From NCBI GenBank assembly GCA_027309085.1, contig DAIDDL010000023.1, positions 1 through 64,000 on the forward strand: a stretch of DNA of 64,000 nt, in the 5' to 3' direction. Positions 26,601 to 35,646 of the stretch are shown here, in pieces (positions within the stretch are counted from its first letter, which is position 1; each line of letters opens with the position of its first letter). The notes below the pieces were generated by a model. That model did not search any database and had not been told where the DNA came from. It saw nothing but the letters and a program-made list of their open reading frames with translations. Source of the DNA: Sulfobacillus sp. (GTDB lineage Bacteria > Bacillota > Sulfobacillia > Sulfobacillales > Sulfobacillaceae). The position numbers and the translations under genes are program-made.

Positions 26601-26706
26601 AGAGGAGACATTAAAACACACGATGAAGGAGCTTTCGATGGAAGAGGAGACAGTTAAAGACACGATGAAGGAGCTTTCGATGGAAGAGGGAACAGTAAAA
26701 CTTGAG
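26601..26706 (+). repeat. 42-bp tandem repeat, about 2.5 copies, across the helicase start
   Basis: Unit 1 (26601-26642) and unit 2 (26643-26684) match at 39 of 42 bases. A third, partial and diverged unit begins AGAGGGAACAGTAAAAC. Each full unit contains GATGAAGGAGCTTTCGATGG, that is AAGGAG, a 5-6 base gap and ATG. The repeat codes for a 14-residue unit (EETLKHTMKELSME, EETVKDTMKELSME), so all starts are in the same frame. Confidence 0.92.
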
Positions 26707-28266
26707 TCGTTCAAGAGTATGGGGCTGACAGCCCCGGTATTAAAGGCATTAGAGGACATGGGCTTTGAGGAGCCCTCGCCAATCCAGGTCAAGACCATTC
26801 CCCTGATTATGCAGGGCCATGACATGATTGGACAGGCACAGACCGGAACAGGAAAAACCGCGGCATTTGGAGTGCCCATTGTGGAGCTTCTAGACCACCG
26901 GGGCAAGAAGGTCCAGGCACTGGTCATGGCTCCAACCCGCGAATTGGCCATTCAGGTTTCGGAGGAAATCACCAAGATTGGACGCCATGCCGGCGTCAAA
27001 GTTGTGCCTATCTATGGTGGGCAGTCTTATGACCGCCAGATCCGCGCCTTAGAGCACGGAGCGCAGGTCGTCATTGGCACTCCGGGCCGCGTGATGGACC
27101 ATATCCGCCGCGGCACCCTGAAACTCGACGGAGTAAAAATTGTGGTTCTTGATGAAGCGGACGAAATGCTGGACATGGGCTTTATTGAAGATGTCGAGTT
27201 CATTTTGCAAAACGTGCCGACTGAGCGCCAAACGATGCTCTTCTCGGCCACGGTGCCGGATGCGATTTCCCGGCTGGCCAGAAAATACCTGAATAACCCT
27301 GAGCATGTGTCCATCAGTCCTGAGCGCCTGACGGTGCCCCTGACTGAACAGGCATACTATGAAGTGCGGGAACACGAGAAACTGGACGGGCTGTCTAGGA
27401 TTCTCGACATGGAGGGTGCAGAGCGCACAATCATCTTCTGCCGGACCAAGAAAAGGGTGGATGAGCTGGCCGAAGGACTTCAAGCCCGCGGCTACTCTGC
27501 GGAAGCTATTCATGGAGACCTCAACCAGGTTCAGCGAAACCGGGTATTAAAGCGTTTCAAAGAGGGGGCCAGCGAGATTTTAGTGGCCACTGATGTGGCC
27601 GCCCGCGGTTTAGACATTGACAACGTGACCCACGTTATCAATTATGACCTGCCTCAAGACACGGAGACGTATGTGCACCGGATCGGCCGGACGGGCCGCG
27701 CCGGCAAAAGCGGAACGGCCATTACCCTCGTGCTGCCCAAAGAGTTCCGGCAGCTCCGGCAAATGGAGAAAATCCTTCGCGTCCGCGTCCAGCGGCGGCC
27801 GCTTCCCACACAGGAAGATGTGGCCGAAAAGCAGCGGGATGCTTTAAAGAACCGGCTTGCCGATGAAATCGAGCATGGCGTGCTGCCTGCCTATCAGGAA
27901 ATTGTCATGGAACTGGCGCAGTCGTATGACAGTGTGGACATCGCCGCAGCGGCATTGCGCCTGATGTTGGACAAAGGACACGACCAGGCTCCAGAGGGAG
28001 ACTTTGGCGAAACCGGCGCAGAGCCGGGGATGGTTCGGCTGTTTTTGAACTTGGGCCGCATGGACCGGGTCTCGCCTGCCGACATCGTCAGGGGGCTGGC
28101 TGAAGGAGCCCATATTTCCGGAGGAGTTATCGGGCTCATCGATATCTATGACCGCTTCACGTTCGTCGAAATGCCTAAAGATGCGGCCGCCAAGGTCCTG
28201 CAGGCGATGTCATCGATCGTCATTCGCGGCAAATCGGTCAACATGGAACCCGCCCGCCCACGCTAA
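26638..28266 (+). CDS. DEAD-box ATP-dependent RNA helicase
   Basis: Unwinds RNA; family members help ribosome assembly and RNA decay. From the ATG at 26638 the product has 542 residues. Motifs in order: Q motif (GFEEPSPIQVKTIPLI), I AQTGTGKT, Ia PTRELA, Ib TPGR, II DEAD, III SAT, IV IIFCRTKKRVDEL, V ARGLDID, VI HRIGRTGRAG. The C-terminal ~75 residues (VRLFLNLGRMDRVSPADIVR, then ISGGVIGLIDIYDRFTFVEM) are a DbpA-type RNA-binding domain, as in CshA/DeaD/DbpA. Two equally good starts exist (26638, 26680) because of the 42-bp repeat; family alignment favours the second as core start. Confidence 0.93.
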   Translation: MEEETVKDTMKELSMEEGTVKLESFKSMGLTAPVLKALEDMGFEEPSPIQVKTIPLIMQGHDMIGQAQTGTGKTAAFGVPIVELLDHRGKKVQALVMAPTRELAIQVSEEITKIGRHAGVKVVPIYGGQSYDRQIRALEHGAQVVIGTPGRVMDHIRRGTLKLDGVKIVVLDEADEMLDMGFIEDVEFILQNVPTERQTMLFSATVPDAISRLARKYLNNPEHVSISPERLTVPLTEQAYYEVREHEKLDGLSRILDMEGAERTIIFCRTKKRVDELAEGLQARGYSAEAIHGDLNQVQRNRVLKRFKEGASEILVATDVAARGLDIDNVTHVINYDLPQDTETYVHRIGRTGRAGKSGTAITLVLPKEFRQLRQMEKILRVRVQRRPLPTQEDVAEKQRDALKNRLADEIEHGVLPAYQEIVMELAQSYDSVDIAAAALRLMLDKGHDQAPEGDFGETGAEPGMVRLFLNLGRMDRVSPADIVRGLAEGAHISGGVIGLIDIYDRFTFVEMPKDAAAKVLQAMSSIVIRGKSVNMEPARPR

Positions 28267-28337
28267 AGTGTACAGAGGAATTTTGACGCCATCTAGCGAA
28301 TAGTTTCCAGTGCAAGAAGTTGGAGGAGGAAGAAACT

Positions 28338-29375
28338 ATGGCGATGGACCGGGAAAAGGCGCTGGACTTGGCGCTTGCCCAAATTGAAAAACAGTTCGGC
28401 AAGGGTTCGATTATGCGGTTGGGCGAAGCCTCGAGTCAATCCGCCATTGAGGTTATCTCTACGGGATGTCTTCCTCTGGATATCGCTGTGGGTGTGGGCG
28501 GTTTGCCCCGCGGCCGGGTTGTGGAAATTTACGGGCAGGAGTCGTCCGGCAAAACGACCATTGCCTTGCATACCATTGCGGAAGCGCAGAAGCTGGGCGG
28601 AGTCGCGGCGTTTATTGACGTGGAGCACGCTCTGGACCCGCTGTATACAAGCAAGCTGGGGGTCAACCTGAACGACCTGCTTATTTCCCAGCCCGATACA
28701 GGCGAGCAAGCGCTGGAGATTGCTGAAGCGCTGGTGCGCTCAGGGGCCGTCGACATTGTCGTCGTGGACTCCGTGGCGGCTCTTGTGCCCCGTGCTGAAA
28801 TCGAAGGGGAAATGGGCGATGCGCACGTTGGCCTCCAGGCTCGGCTGATGTCGCAGGCTCTCCGCAAACTGACGGCCTCCATCTCCAAATCCAATACTGT
28901 GACGGTGTTTATCAACCAGCTGCGGGAGAAAATTGGGGTGATGTTTGGCAACCCGGAGACGACTCCCGGCGGGCGGGCCCTGAAATTCTATTCGTCACTG
29001 CGGTTGGAAGTGCGGCGCATTGACAGCTTGAAGCAGGGCACGGATGTCGTGGGCAACCGCACACGGGTCAAGGTTGTCAAGAATAAGGTGGCCCCGCCGT
29101 TTAAGCAGGCGGAATTCGATATTCTCTATGGTGAGGGCGTTTCGCGGGAGGGCAGCATTTTGGATTTGGCCGTCGAGATAAACCTCGTCCAAAAAAGCGG
29201 AGCCTGGTATGCCTACGGGGACCTGCGCTTAGGGCAAGGACGCGAGAACACCAGGGAGTACCTCAAAAAAAATCCGGAACTGGCCCAGGAGCTGGATACC
29301 AAAATCCGTCAGCACTTTCAGGCGGCATCTCCCCTGGTCACCATAGGCACTCAAGATGGCCAGGACGTCCAATAA
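28338..29375 (+). CDS. recA: Recombinase RecA
   Basis: ATP-dependent strand-exchange protein and activator of LexA self-cleavage. The 345-residue chain has Walker [10 protein letters not shown] (66-74), [17 protein letters not shown] (Walker B), loop L2 [20 protein letters not shown] and the usual C-terminal domain. The ATG at 28338 follows TTGGAGGAGG. No standard Gram-positive LexA box (CGAAC-N4-GTTCG) was seen upstream, though lexA is in the window at 52089. recX overlaps its 3' end by 20 bp. Confidence 0.97.
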   Translation: MAMDREKALDLALAQIEKQFGKGSIMRLGEASSQSAIEVISTGCLPLDIAVGVGGLPRGRVVEIYGQESSGKTTIALHTIAEAQKLGGVAAFIDVEHALDPLYTSKLGVNLNDLLISQPDTGEQALEIAEALVRSGAVDIVVVDSVAALVPRAEIEGEMGDAHVGLQARLMSQALRKLTASISKSNTVTVFINQLREKIGVMFGNPETTPGGRALKFYSSLRLEVRRIDSLKQGTDVVGNRTRVKVVKNKVAPPFKQAEFDILYGEGVSREGSILDLAVEINLVQKSGAWYAYGDLRLGQGRENTREYLKKNPELAQELDTKIRQHFQAASPLVTIGTQDGQDVQ

Positions 29376-29811
29376 GGATCCATACAGCCAAGCCGTACGC
29401 TGGCTCAGCTACCACGATTACAGCGTTCATGATCTCTCCGCCCGGCTAGTCCGGGCGGGGTTTCCTGAATCTGCCGTGGACGAGGCCATTGGGCGGTTAC
29501 AGGATAAAGGCTGGCTCGATGACGCCAAGGTGGCTAAACAGATTATCGACCAGAGCCTGCGCAGCGGCACCATGGGACCAGCGCTCATTGTTCAGAAGGT
29601 GGCGGCCAAAAACATCGCCCGGGACATCTGGGAGCCTTTGTGGGCCGAAATGGCTGAGAACATTGATTGGTTAAAGATTGCCGAAGGTCTGCAGGAGCGT
29701 TACGATATGAAAGATGACCGCGAGCGCATTCGCTACGGACGGTACCTTGTCCGCCGGGGGTTTCCCACGACTATCGTCTGGCAGATGGTAGACATGGACC
29801 AAGGAGGATAG
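29356..29811 (+). CDS. recX: Regulatory protein RecX
   Basis: Binds the RecA filament and limits its activity. The 151-residue helical protein has RecX repeats: [36 protein letters not shown] and [15 protein letters not shown]. It overlaps recA by 20 bp in another frame, so the two are probably coupled. The ferredoxin gene follows 17 bases downstream. Confidence 0.9.
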   Translation: MARTSNKDPYSQAVRWLSYHDYSVHDLSARLVRAGFPESAVDEAIGRLQDKGWLDDAKVAKQIIDQSLRSGTMGPALIVQKVAAKNIARDIWEPLWAEMAENIDWLKIAEGLQERYDMKDDRERIRYGRYLVRRGFPTTIVWQMVDMDQGG

Positions 29812-29828
29812 GAAAGGAGCCGTAGGCT

Positions 29829-30119
29829 ATGGCCCTTAAAATCATTGAAGAGTGCATTTCCTGTGGAGCCTGTGAGCCGGAATGCCCCAATGAAGCCATT
29901 ACAGAAGGCGCAGACATCTATGTGATCGATCCCGGTCACTGCACGGAGTGTTTTGGATTTTACGGCACGCAGCAATGTGCCGATGTATGCCCAGTGGAAG
30001 CCTGCGTCGCAGATTTCCAGCACCCCGAGTCGCGGGAGGATCTCGCGGCGAAATTTCGAAGCCTTTACCCCCAAGGTTCCCTTGAAAATTCCGATCGGTG
30101 GAAGCCGCCAGCGCTGTAG
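29829..30119 (+). CDS. 2[4Fe-4S] ferredoxin (YfhL/Allochromatium type)
   Basis: A 96-residue electron carrier with two cluster motifs. The first is Cys9, 12, 15, 19 (CISCGACEPECP). The second is Cys38, 41, 50, 54 (CTEC...QQCADVC), with 8 residues between the second and third Cys. That long insertion and the C-terminal extension mark the low-potential Allochromatium-type (YfhL) ferredoxins. An extra Cys59 follows. The redox partner is unknown. It follows recX and may be the last gene of that operon, since a new promoter appears at 30191. Confidence 0.9.
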   Translation: MALKIIEECISCGACEPECPNEAITEGADIYVIDPGHCTECFGFYGTQQCADVCPVEACVADFQHPESREDLAAKFRSLYPQGSLENSDRWKPPAL

Positions 30120-30190
30120 CAGCGCCGCTAGCAGTGTACGCCTCAAGAAGTCTGAGGGAAGGGTTGGCCGAAAACACAGACAGCACGGGG

Positions 30191-30223
30191 CTGACTGTTT
30201 GCGTTGTGCCACGTATGATACGT
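30191..30223 (+). promoter_or_regulatory. Putative promoter with a palindrome over the -10
   Basis: CTGACT (30191-30196), 17 bases, then TATGAT (30214-30219). The -10 lies inside the 13-base perfect palindrome ACGTATGATACGT (30211-30223), which could bind a regulator. The next start is at 30260. Confidence 0.38.
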
Positions 30224-30259
30224 AGAGGACGTTTGACGGCCGGAAAGGGAGGGTGCCGA

Positions 30260-30772
30260 ATGAACCTATCGTCATCAGGTTGGGGAAGCAGCACACGGGG
30301 ACTTGGGGCATTGATTACGGTCATGATGCGCTATCCGGAGATCAACAGTGTACAGTTCAACCCGGACGACCGCACCTTGAATATGACATTTATAGTCCGC
30401 AAGACGTTGGATGAGGCGACCTGGCAACAGTTCAACGACCAGCTCCAAGACGTGCTGCAAACCTATCGTTGGGTGACCGAACGACCTTTGACAGACATTA
30501 ACCTGGACCGCCTAGAATGGGACACCGCGACCATTATTGAGTTGCGCCGGGACATCGAGACCGTCTCAGTGGAAGAAGTGGGCATGATGATCGAGATTCT
30601 GCACGATTGGTTTGAACAAGATGTGGTCACAGATTCGCACGACTTGCTGGAAGAAGAGCTCATGCTCCAGGAGGAGACAATCCAAGCCAATCTTGAGGCT
30701 TTGGGGCAAGAGTCGCACGGACATCTGGTGGCGTTGCGCGATGAGGGGCGCGTGGTGGTTTTCAACACCTGA
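30260..30772 (+). CDS. Conserved protein of unknown function upstream of ymdB
   Basis: I cannot assign a family with confidence. The 170-residue product is acidic, with an N-terminal alpha/beta part (GALITVMMRYPEINSVQFN, then TLNMTFIVRKTL) and a long helical, Glu-rich C-terminus (LLEEELMLQEETIQANLEAL). No signal peptide or TM is seen. The ATG at 30260 has AAAGGGAGGG upstream. It has its own putative promoter and is followed by ymdB, so a shared role in RNA or cAMP-related signalling is possible but not shown. Confidence 0.72.
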   Translation: MNLSSSGWGSSTRGLGALITVMMRYPEINSVQFNPDDRTLNMTFIVRKTLDEATWQQFNDQLQDVLQTYRWVTERPLTDINLDRLEWDTATIIELRRDIETVSVEEVGMMIEILHDWFEQDVVTDSHDLLEEELMLQEETIQANLEALGQESHGHLVALRDEGRVVVFNT

Positions 30773-30885
30773 TGTGTCAAAATGGGGGTGTGCCCAGGAC
30801 CTTCCCGGGCGCCCTCACCCTGCTTGGCGGCGAAGAAACCTTTGGGTCGCTGGGGCCTATGGATTGTGGAGAAAGGCAGGCGGGT

Positions 30886-31665
30886 ATGAAGGTTTTGTTA
30901 GTGGGGGACATTGTGGGCAAGGTTGGCCGCCGCATGTTGAAATCCGCCATTCCTGTCATGACGGAAGAATTCGGCATTGACATGGTGGTGGCGAATGGCG
31001 AGAACGCTGCCGGGGGCAATGGCATTACCCATGAAATAATGGATGACCTGCTGTCGTCTGGGGTGGATGTGTTGACATCAGGGAATCACATTTTTGACAA
31101 AAAAGAAGTTCTGGATTTTCTTGATGATGTGCCTTCTCTTTTGCGGCCCTTGAACCTTCCCGACGGGACGCCGGGCCACGGTTATGTGATAACGGCCACC
31201 AAAAATATTCCGGTGGCCGTTATCAATGTGGCTGGGAGGGCCTTTATGCCTTTTCAGTACGGAGACCCTCTCACCGCGATGGACCAGGTGCTGAAGAGCC
31301 TCGAGCCGGAAGTGAAGGTGATTCTTGTTGATTTCCATGCCGAGACGACATCTGAAAAGATCGCCATGGGATGGTATCTCGATGGCCGTGTCTCAGCATT
31401 GGTGGGAACGCACACCCATGTGCAGACGTCGGATGAACGCATTTTGCCTGGGGGCACAGCCTATATTACCGATTTGGGCATGACAGGCCCGGGGGATTCC
31501 GTCATTGGAGTCAAAACGGAGCTGGTCATCCAGAAAATGCGCACACAGATGCCGGTGCGCTTCGAGACCGCCATGGGGGCAGGACAGTTCGGAGGTCTCC
31601 TCGTTGAAGTCGACAGCGCGAGCGGCAAAACAATAGCCCTGACCCGCATTTTTTACCGCGAATAG
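30886..31665 (+). CDS. ymdB: YmdB family metallophosphoesterase
   Basis: A 259-residue di-metal phosphodiesterase of the TIGR00282 family. B. subtilis YmdB hydrolyses 2',3'-cNMPs and cAMP and affects biofilm gene expression. Metal-binding segments are DIVGKVGRR (Asp8), NGENAAGGNGI, SGNHIFDKKEV, DFHAETTSEK and GTHTHVQTSDE. The ATG at 30886 gives the usual family length; the frame is open upstream without a matching extension. The recA-...-ymdB neighbourhood is conserved in Firmicutes, although rny (ymdA) is not found here. Confidence 0.93.
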   Translation: MKVLLVGDIVGKVGRRMLKSAIPVMTEEFGIDMVVANGENAAGGNGITHEIMDDLLSSGVDVLTSGNHIFDKKEVLDFLDDVPSLLRPLNLPDGTPGHGYVITATKNIPVAVINVAGRAFMPFQYGDPLTAMDQVLKSLEPEVKVILVDFHAETTSEKIAMGWYLDGRVSALVGTHTHVQTSDERILPGGTAYITDLGMTGPGDSVIGVKTELVIQKMRTQMPVRFETAMGAGQFGGLLVEVDSASGKTIALTRIFYRE

Positions 31666-31676
31666 GAGGAATATCC

Positions 31677-32645
31677 GTGTTGTGGCATGGAGAGGACACA
31701 CCTGTTGTCGACACGCATGCGGACAGCTTGCTGGAGGCCCTGAAGGGAAAGCGGCATCTGTACGAGCGCCACACTGACGGGCAGCTGGATTTCTTGCGGA
31801 TGGCCGAGGCCGGACACCATCTGCAATTTCTGTCGTGCTGGGTCGAGCCCGAGTTCAAACCAGAGCGCGCCTTGCCGCGTGTTTTGGCGTTTGTGGATCA
31901 ATTTTACCGCGAGGTCGAGGGAGCAGGCGGGACCGTGGTTGCCGTGACTGACGAGGCATCTCTCGACAGCGCTCTGGCTCCTGGCAAGACCGGGGTGGTC
32001 ATGTCCATGGAAGGCGCCGAGGCCTTGGGAACTGATCCCCGCCTGGTGCGGATTATGCACCGGCTGGGATTTCGTCTGATCAGCCTGACATGGAATGAAC
32101 GCAACGCTCTGGCCGATGGCGCTGGCGAAGACCCAGGCGGCGGGGGGTTGAGCGTGGCCGGACGGGACATCGTGCGGGAGATGAATGCGGTCGGGATTGT
32201 CTTGGATGTCTCCCACTTGAGTCACGCTTCTTTTTGGGATGCTCTGGAAATCTCGGGCCAGCCGGTTGTCGCGTCCCATTCCAATTGCCGGAGCCTAGCC
32301 GACCACCGGAGAAACTTGACTGATGGGCAAATCGTGGCGTTGGCCAGTGCAGGCGGGATTCAAGGACTTACCTTTGTCCGCGAATTTCTGGCCGGGGGCG
32401 AGAATGCGGACCGGGTCGTCGACCATGCGCGCCACCATCTGGACTTGGTCGGCAATGACCGGCACTTGGGTTTAGGGTCCGATTTTGATGGAGTGGAGCA
32501 TCCCGTGGAAGGTTTGGAGGACGTGACGCGCCTTACGGCCCTAGCGGACCTCATGAGCGCGAGAGGGCTGTCCGACCAGACCATCCGGCGCATTTTCGGA
32601 CTTAATTATGTGGAGTTTTTCAGAAGGCAATGGGCACCAATCTGA
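31677..32645 (+). CDS. Membrane dipeptidase family protein (peptidase M19)
   Basis: A 322-residue zinc dipeptidase of the renal-dipeptidase family. Metal and active-site segments are DTHADSL (HxD near residue 13), a Glu in SMEGAEAL, DVSHLSHASFWDAL, ASHSNCRSLADHRRNLTD and GLGSDFDG. Such enzymes cleave dipeptides, often with a D-residue at the C-terminal side. The GTG start has AGGAGGA upstream. It is followed 18 bases later by a leucyl aminopeptidase, suggesting peptide recycling. Confidence 0.9.
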   Translation: MLWHGEDTPVVDTHADSLLEALKGKRHLYERHTDGQLDFLRMAEAGHHLQFLSCWVEPEFKPERALPRVLAFVDQFYREVEGAGGTVVAVTDEASLDSALAPGKTGVVMSMEGAEALGTDPRLVRIMHRLGFRLISLTWNERNALADGAGEDPGGGGLSVAGRDIVREMNAVGIVLDVSHLSHASFWDALEISGQPVVASHSNCRSLADHRRNLTDGQIVALASAGGIQGLTFVREFLAGGENADRVVDHARHHLDLVGNDRHLGLGSDFDGVEHPVEGLEDVTRLTALADLMSARGLSDQTIRRIFGLNYVEFFRRQWAPI

Positions 32646-32663
32646 CACGTAGGGGGAAGAAAT

Positions 32664-34133
32664 GTGGACATAAGAATTACAACGGAGGAGCTTAGCCAGA
32701 TCTCCGCCGAGCTGGCTGTGGTTGGAATATTTGAGGGGGACCACCCCTCAGCAGGTCGCGAACATATTCCGGCGGCATACCGGGGAGCGCTCGCCGATGC
32801 GCAATCGCGGGGAGAATTTGAGGGGAAGCTCTTGCAGAGCCTCTCCCTTCTGCCCGGTGCTGAAACGGTTGCCAAACGCATGCTCTTTATCGGATTGGGG
32901 CCATCGCAAGACTTTGATGTCCATGGGCTGCGCAAGGTGGCCGGACAGTTGGCTCAGATTGCGGATGCCATGAAAGTGCGGTCAGTGGGGTTCCTCCTTC
33001 CCGCTGCGGGATACCGTGATGGTGATGCTGTGGCCGCGGCCGCGGAAGGGTGGGTGCTTGGCAGCTGGCGTTTTACGGGCTACCACCAGAAGCCACCTGA
33101 GCGGCAGGTGCCGTCCTTCATCATGGCAGGGGTCAATGGGGCGGAAGCTGCTCAGGAGGGGCTCAAGAGGGGACTGATTATTGGACAGGCCCAGAATCTG
33201 ACCCGGGAACTGGGATTCATGCCCTCCAACAAACTGTACCCGGAACTCCTCGCGGCACAGGCCGTACAGGCAGGCAAGGCGCATGGATTTGAGGTAGAGG
33301 TTCTGGATGAAGCCCGCCTGGCCGAGTTAGGCATGGGGGCTTTGCTGGGGGTAGGCCAGGGCAGCGTTCACCCGCCGCGTCTGGTCATCATGCGCTATCA
33401 GGGCCGCAGTGACAAGACCTTGGCGCTGGTGGGCAAGGGGATTACCTTTGACTCCGGCGGAATCAGCCTGAAGCCGCCGGCAGGCATGGAAGAGATGAAA
33501 TACGACATGCTTGGAGCCGGGGCAGTGCTGGGCGCCATGTGCGCAATCGCTGATACCAAGCCGGCTGTGAATGTCACCGGGGTGATGGCCATCGCGCAGA
33601 ACATGCCGTCCGGGTCCTCTTATAAACCTGGGGATGTGGTGCAGGCGTTCAATGGCAAAACCATTGAGGTCACCAACACCGACGCGGAGGGCCGGGTAGT
33701 GCTGGCAGATGGGGTCAGCTATGCCGCCCATCTGCGGCCCGACTGGATCGTGGAGACCTCCACCTTGACCGGTGCGGTTCTGGTCGTGCTGGGTCATGAG
33801 GCCAGCGGTCTTGTGGCCTCTAATGACTCTTTGGCCGAGCGCGTGACAGACGCCGCTAATGCGGCAGGGGAAAGGGTCTGGCGCCTTCCCATCTATCCGG
33901 AATACAAGGCCCTGTACAAATCAGCGGTGGCTGACATCAAGAATTCTCCAGGACGGGATGCTGGCACGATAACGGGCGGCATGATCATCGGCGAATTTGC
34001 GGGAGATGTGCCTTTTGCGCACCTCGATATTGCGGGGACGGCATGGACTAAGGAAGGCCCCCTGAACGCCGTCAGCGGTCCGACAGGCGTCATGGTCCGC
34101 ACCTTTGTGGAACTCGCCCACGCCTTGGCATAA
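32664..34133 (+). CDS. pepA: Leucyl aminopeptidase (peptidase M17)
   Basis: A 489-residue two-metal cytosolic aminopeptidase. The N-terminal alpha/beta domain is followed by the catalytic domain with VGKGITFDSGGISLKP, KYDMLGAGAVLGAM and the signature NTDAEGRVVLAD. Lys, Asp and Glu metal ligands of the family are all in these blocks. It removes N-terminal residues from peptides; some members bind DNA. The GTG start has GGGGGAAG upstream. A terminator hairpin follows 18 bases after the stop, closing the dipeptidase-aminopeptidase unit. Confidence 0.93.
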   Translation: MDIRITTEELSQISAELAVVGIFEGDHPSAGREHIPAAYRGALADAQSRGEFEGKLLQSLSLLPGAETVAKRMLFIGLGPSQDFDVHGLRKVAGQLAQIADAMKVRSVGFLLPAAGYRDGDAVAAAAEGWVLGSWRFTGYHQKPPERQVPSFIMAGVNGAEAAQEGLKRGLIIGQAQNLTRELGFMPSNKLYPELLAAQAVQAGKAHGFEVEVLDEARLAELGMGALLGVGQGSVHPPRLVIMRYQGRSDKTLALVGKGITFDSGGISLKPPAGMEEMKYDMLGAGAVLGAMCAIADTKPAVNVTGVMAIAQNMPSGSSYKPGDVVQAFNGKTIEVTNTDAEGRVVLADGVSYAAHLRPDWIVETSTLTGAVLVVLGHEASGLVASNDSLAERVTDAANAAGERVWRLPIYPEYKALYKSAVADIKNSPGRDAGTITGGMIIGEFAGDVPFAHLDIAGTAWTKEGPLNAVSGPTGVMVRTFVELAHALA

Positions 34134-34151
34134 CCGAGTTAAAAAATCCAT

Positions 34152-34188
34152 AGCCCGCATCCCGAGACCTCGAGGTGCGGGCTCTTTA
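34152..34188 (+). terminator. Terminator after pepA
   Basis: AGCCCGCA (34152-34159) and TGCGGGCT (34176-34183) form a perfect 8-bp stem, followed by CTTTA. The loop is 16 bases and can pair further (CTCGAG). The short T-run makes it a moderate Rho-independent terminator. Confidence 0.65.
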
Positions 34189-34278
34189 TGTCACGAAGCC
34201 CTCTTATCCCGGATCCTGCCACATTAGGAATAATTTGGCACGGGTTTCGGTATACTAAGGCTGAGGAGGGTCGCTCAC

Positions 34279-34494
34279 ATGTATAGAGATGCTCAGCAGG
34301 AGATCGCCCGGCTGGAGGAAGAAATCCGGAACCTGCACGAAAAGCTCCTAGGACTGCGGTCCAGCCGCCGGGTGCTCATGAACCTATTAACGCTCGAGGC
34401 CCGCGAAAAGCAGTTTCGCATTCATTCTCTCGAACTGGAAAACCGGAAACTGCGCACACGGCTGAGAAGTCAGCGAACGTCCGTGAAATCGTAG
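34279..34494 (+). CDS. Small coiled-coil protein
   Basis: A 71-residue, highly charged helical protein (QQEIARLEEEIRNLHEKLLG, then HSLELENRKLRTRLRSQR) with heptad spacing over nearly its whole length. No known family is recognised. The start has TGAGGAGGG upstream. It lies between the pepA terminator and the GH18 gene (75 bases), so it may be co-transcribed with the latter. Confidence 0.65.
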   Translation: MYRDAQQEIARLEEEIRNLHEKLLGLRSSRRVLMNLLTLEAREKQFRIHSLELENRKLRTRLRSQRTSVKS

Positions 34495-34569
34495 GAGCGG
34501 GCAGCGCACTGCATGAAGTGCCAATGTTCGCCCATACTAGGCACAAAGAAACCTGGGAGATGCGTAGAG

Positions 34570-35640
34570 ATGGGGGACTGGCGGGAACTGTGGCACGAGT
34601 ACAAACTGTGGATTGCAGGGGGCCTCGGGGCTGTGGTTGTGGCTCTGGTGATCTGGGTGAGTGTCCGCCCGCCACGGTCGTCTGTGACCTCCGGGCCCGA
34701 AAATTTTCAAGTGGTGGGATTTTATCAGAACTATGACCCGTCGAGCGGGCACCCGGGCTCGTATTCCTCCTTTCGCAGTCATGAGAGCCATCTGAGCACG
34801 GTCAGTCCGCGCTGGTTTGCCGTGAATCCTTCGGGGTCACTGAGCAATGTAGGGTATGATCCCAACGTGGCTAAGATGGCTCTGGCGCACCACATTCAAT
34901 TGGTGCCCCTGCTGACCAATGCCGGGGGCGGCGCCCAAGTGCTGTACAGTGCGGCCAACCGGAACACGGCGGTGGCAAACATTGTTGCGCTGGTGCAGCG
35001 CGACCGCTTCAGCGGGGTCAATATTGACTTCGAGCTGATCCCCGCATCGAGCCGGAATGATTTCAGTCTCTTTATCGAGAGTTTGGCCAAACCGCTCCAT
35101 GCTTTGCACAAAACACTGGCGGTATCCGTTTTCCCTTTGGTTGGCGTCCCTTATTCGGTCAACGGCGCCTATGACTACCACCGTCTGGCCGCCTTCGCAA
35201 ACACCTTGGTCATCATGACCTACGACCACCACTACAGCGGGGGACCGCCCGGGCCTGTGGCTCCCTGGGGATGGGTGAACCAGAATATCCAGGCGGCATT
35301 GAAGGTAGCGCCAGCTGACCGCCTCGTGCTGGCCATAGGCATGTACGGGTACGACTGGGTGGATGACGGGGCGGCCGGCCCAGCCCTTACAGTCCCGGAC
35401 GAGGCGGTGCCGGACCTTGCCCGCCAATTTGGGGTGACGCCGCATTATGATGCTTCCGATTCGCAAAACGTGCTGACCTATACTGACGCCGGGGGGGTGA
35501 GGCATATTGTCTATTACATGGGAAACCGCTCCGCCCAAGCCCGCAGCCGTCTGGCACAATCCTACCATCTGGCAGGAATAGCGTTGTGGCGTTTGGGATT
35601 TGAGGCTCCCGGATTTTGGGCTGAGATTCCAAGGGGGTAG
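34570..35640 (+). CDS. Membrane-anchored GH18 family glycosyl hydrolase (YaaH/SleL-like)
   Basis: A 356-residue protein with a short cytoplasmic tail, one TM helix (about 13-32) and an outside GH18 TIM barrel. The active-site strand reads FSGVNIDFELIP, with Asp153 and the catalytic acid Glu155, resembling the DGVNIDFE of spore cortex N-acetylglucosaminidases. Other barrel strands include VVGFYQNYDP and LVIMTYDHHYS. No LysM domain is present, unlike SleL. Substrate is probably peptidoglycan or cortex; chitin is the alternative. The ATG at 34570 is preferred because the TM segment follows directly; an upstream in-frame start at 34513 would add a Cys-rich stretch. Confidence 0.85.
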   Translation: MGDWRELWHEYKLWIAGGLGAVVVALVIWVSVRPPRSSVTSGPENFQVVGFYQNYDPSSGHPGSYSSFRSHESHLSTVSPRWFAVNPSGSLSNVGYDPNVAKMALAHHIQLVPLLTNAGGGAQVLYSAANRNTAVANIVALVQRDRFSGVNIDFELIPASSRNDFSLFIESLAKPLHALHKTLAVSVFPLVGVPYSVNGAYDYHRLAAFANTLVIMTYDHHYSGGPPGPVAPWGWVNQNIQAALKVAPADRLVLAIGMYGYDWVDDGAAGPALTVPDEAVPDLARQFGVTPHYDASDSQNVLTYTDAGGVRHIVYYMGNRSAQARSRLAQSYHLAGIALWRLGFEAPGFWAEIPRG

Positions 35641-35646
35641 GGCCTT

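Noticed and set aside
26601-26706. Possible CRISPR-like array
   Set aside because: The units are directly adjacent with no spacers and are part of a coding frame.
28267-28337. SOS box before recA
   Set aside because: No inverted CGAAC/GTTCG pair is found in the short leader.
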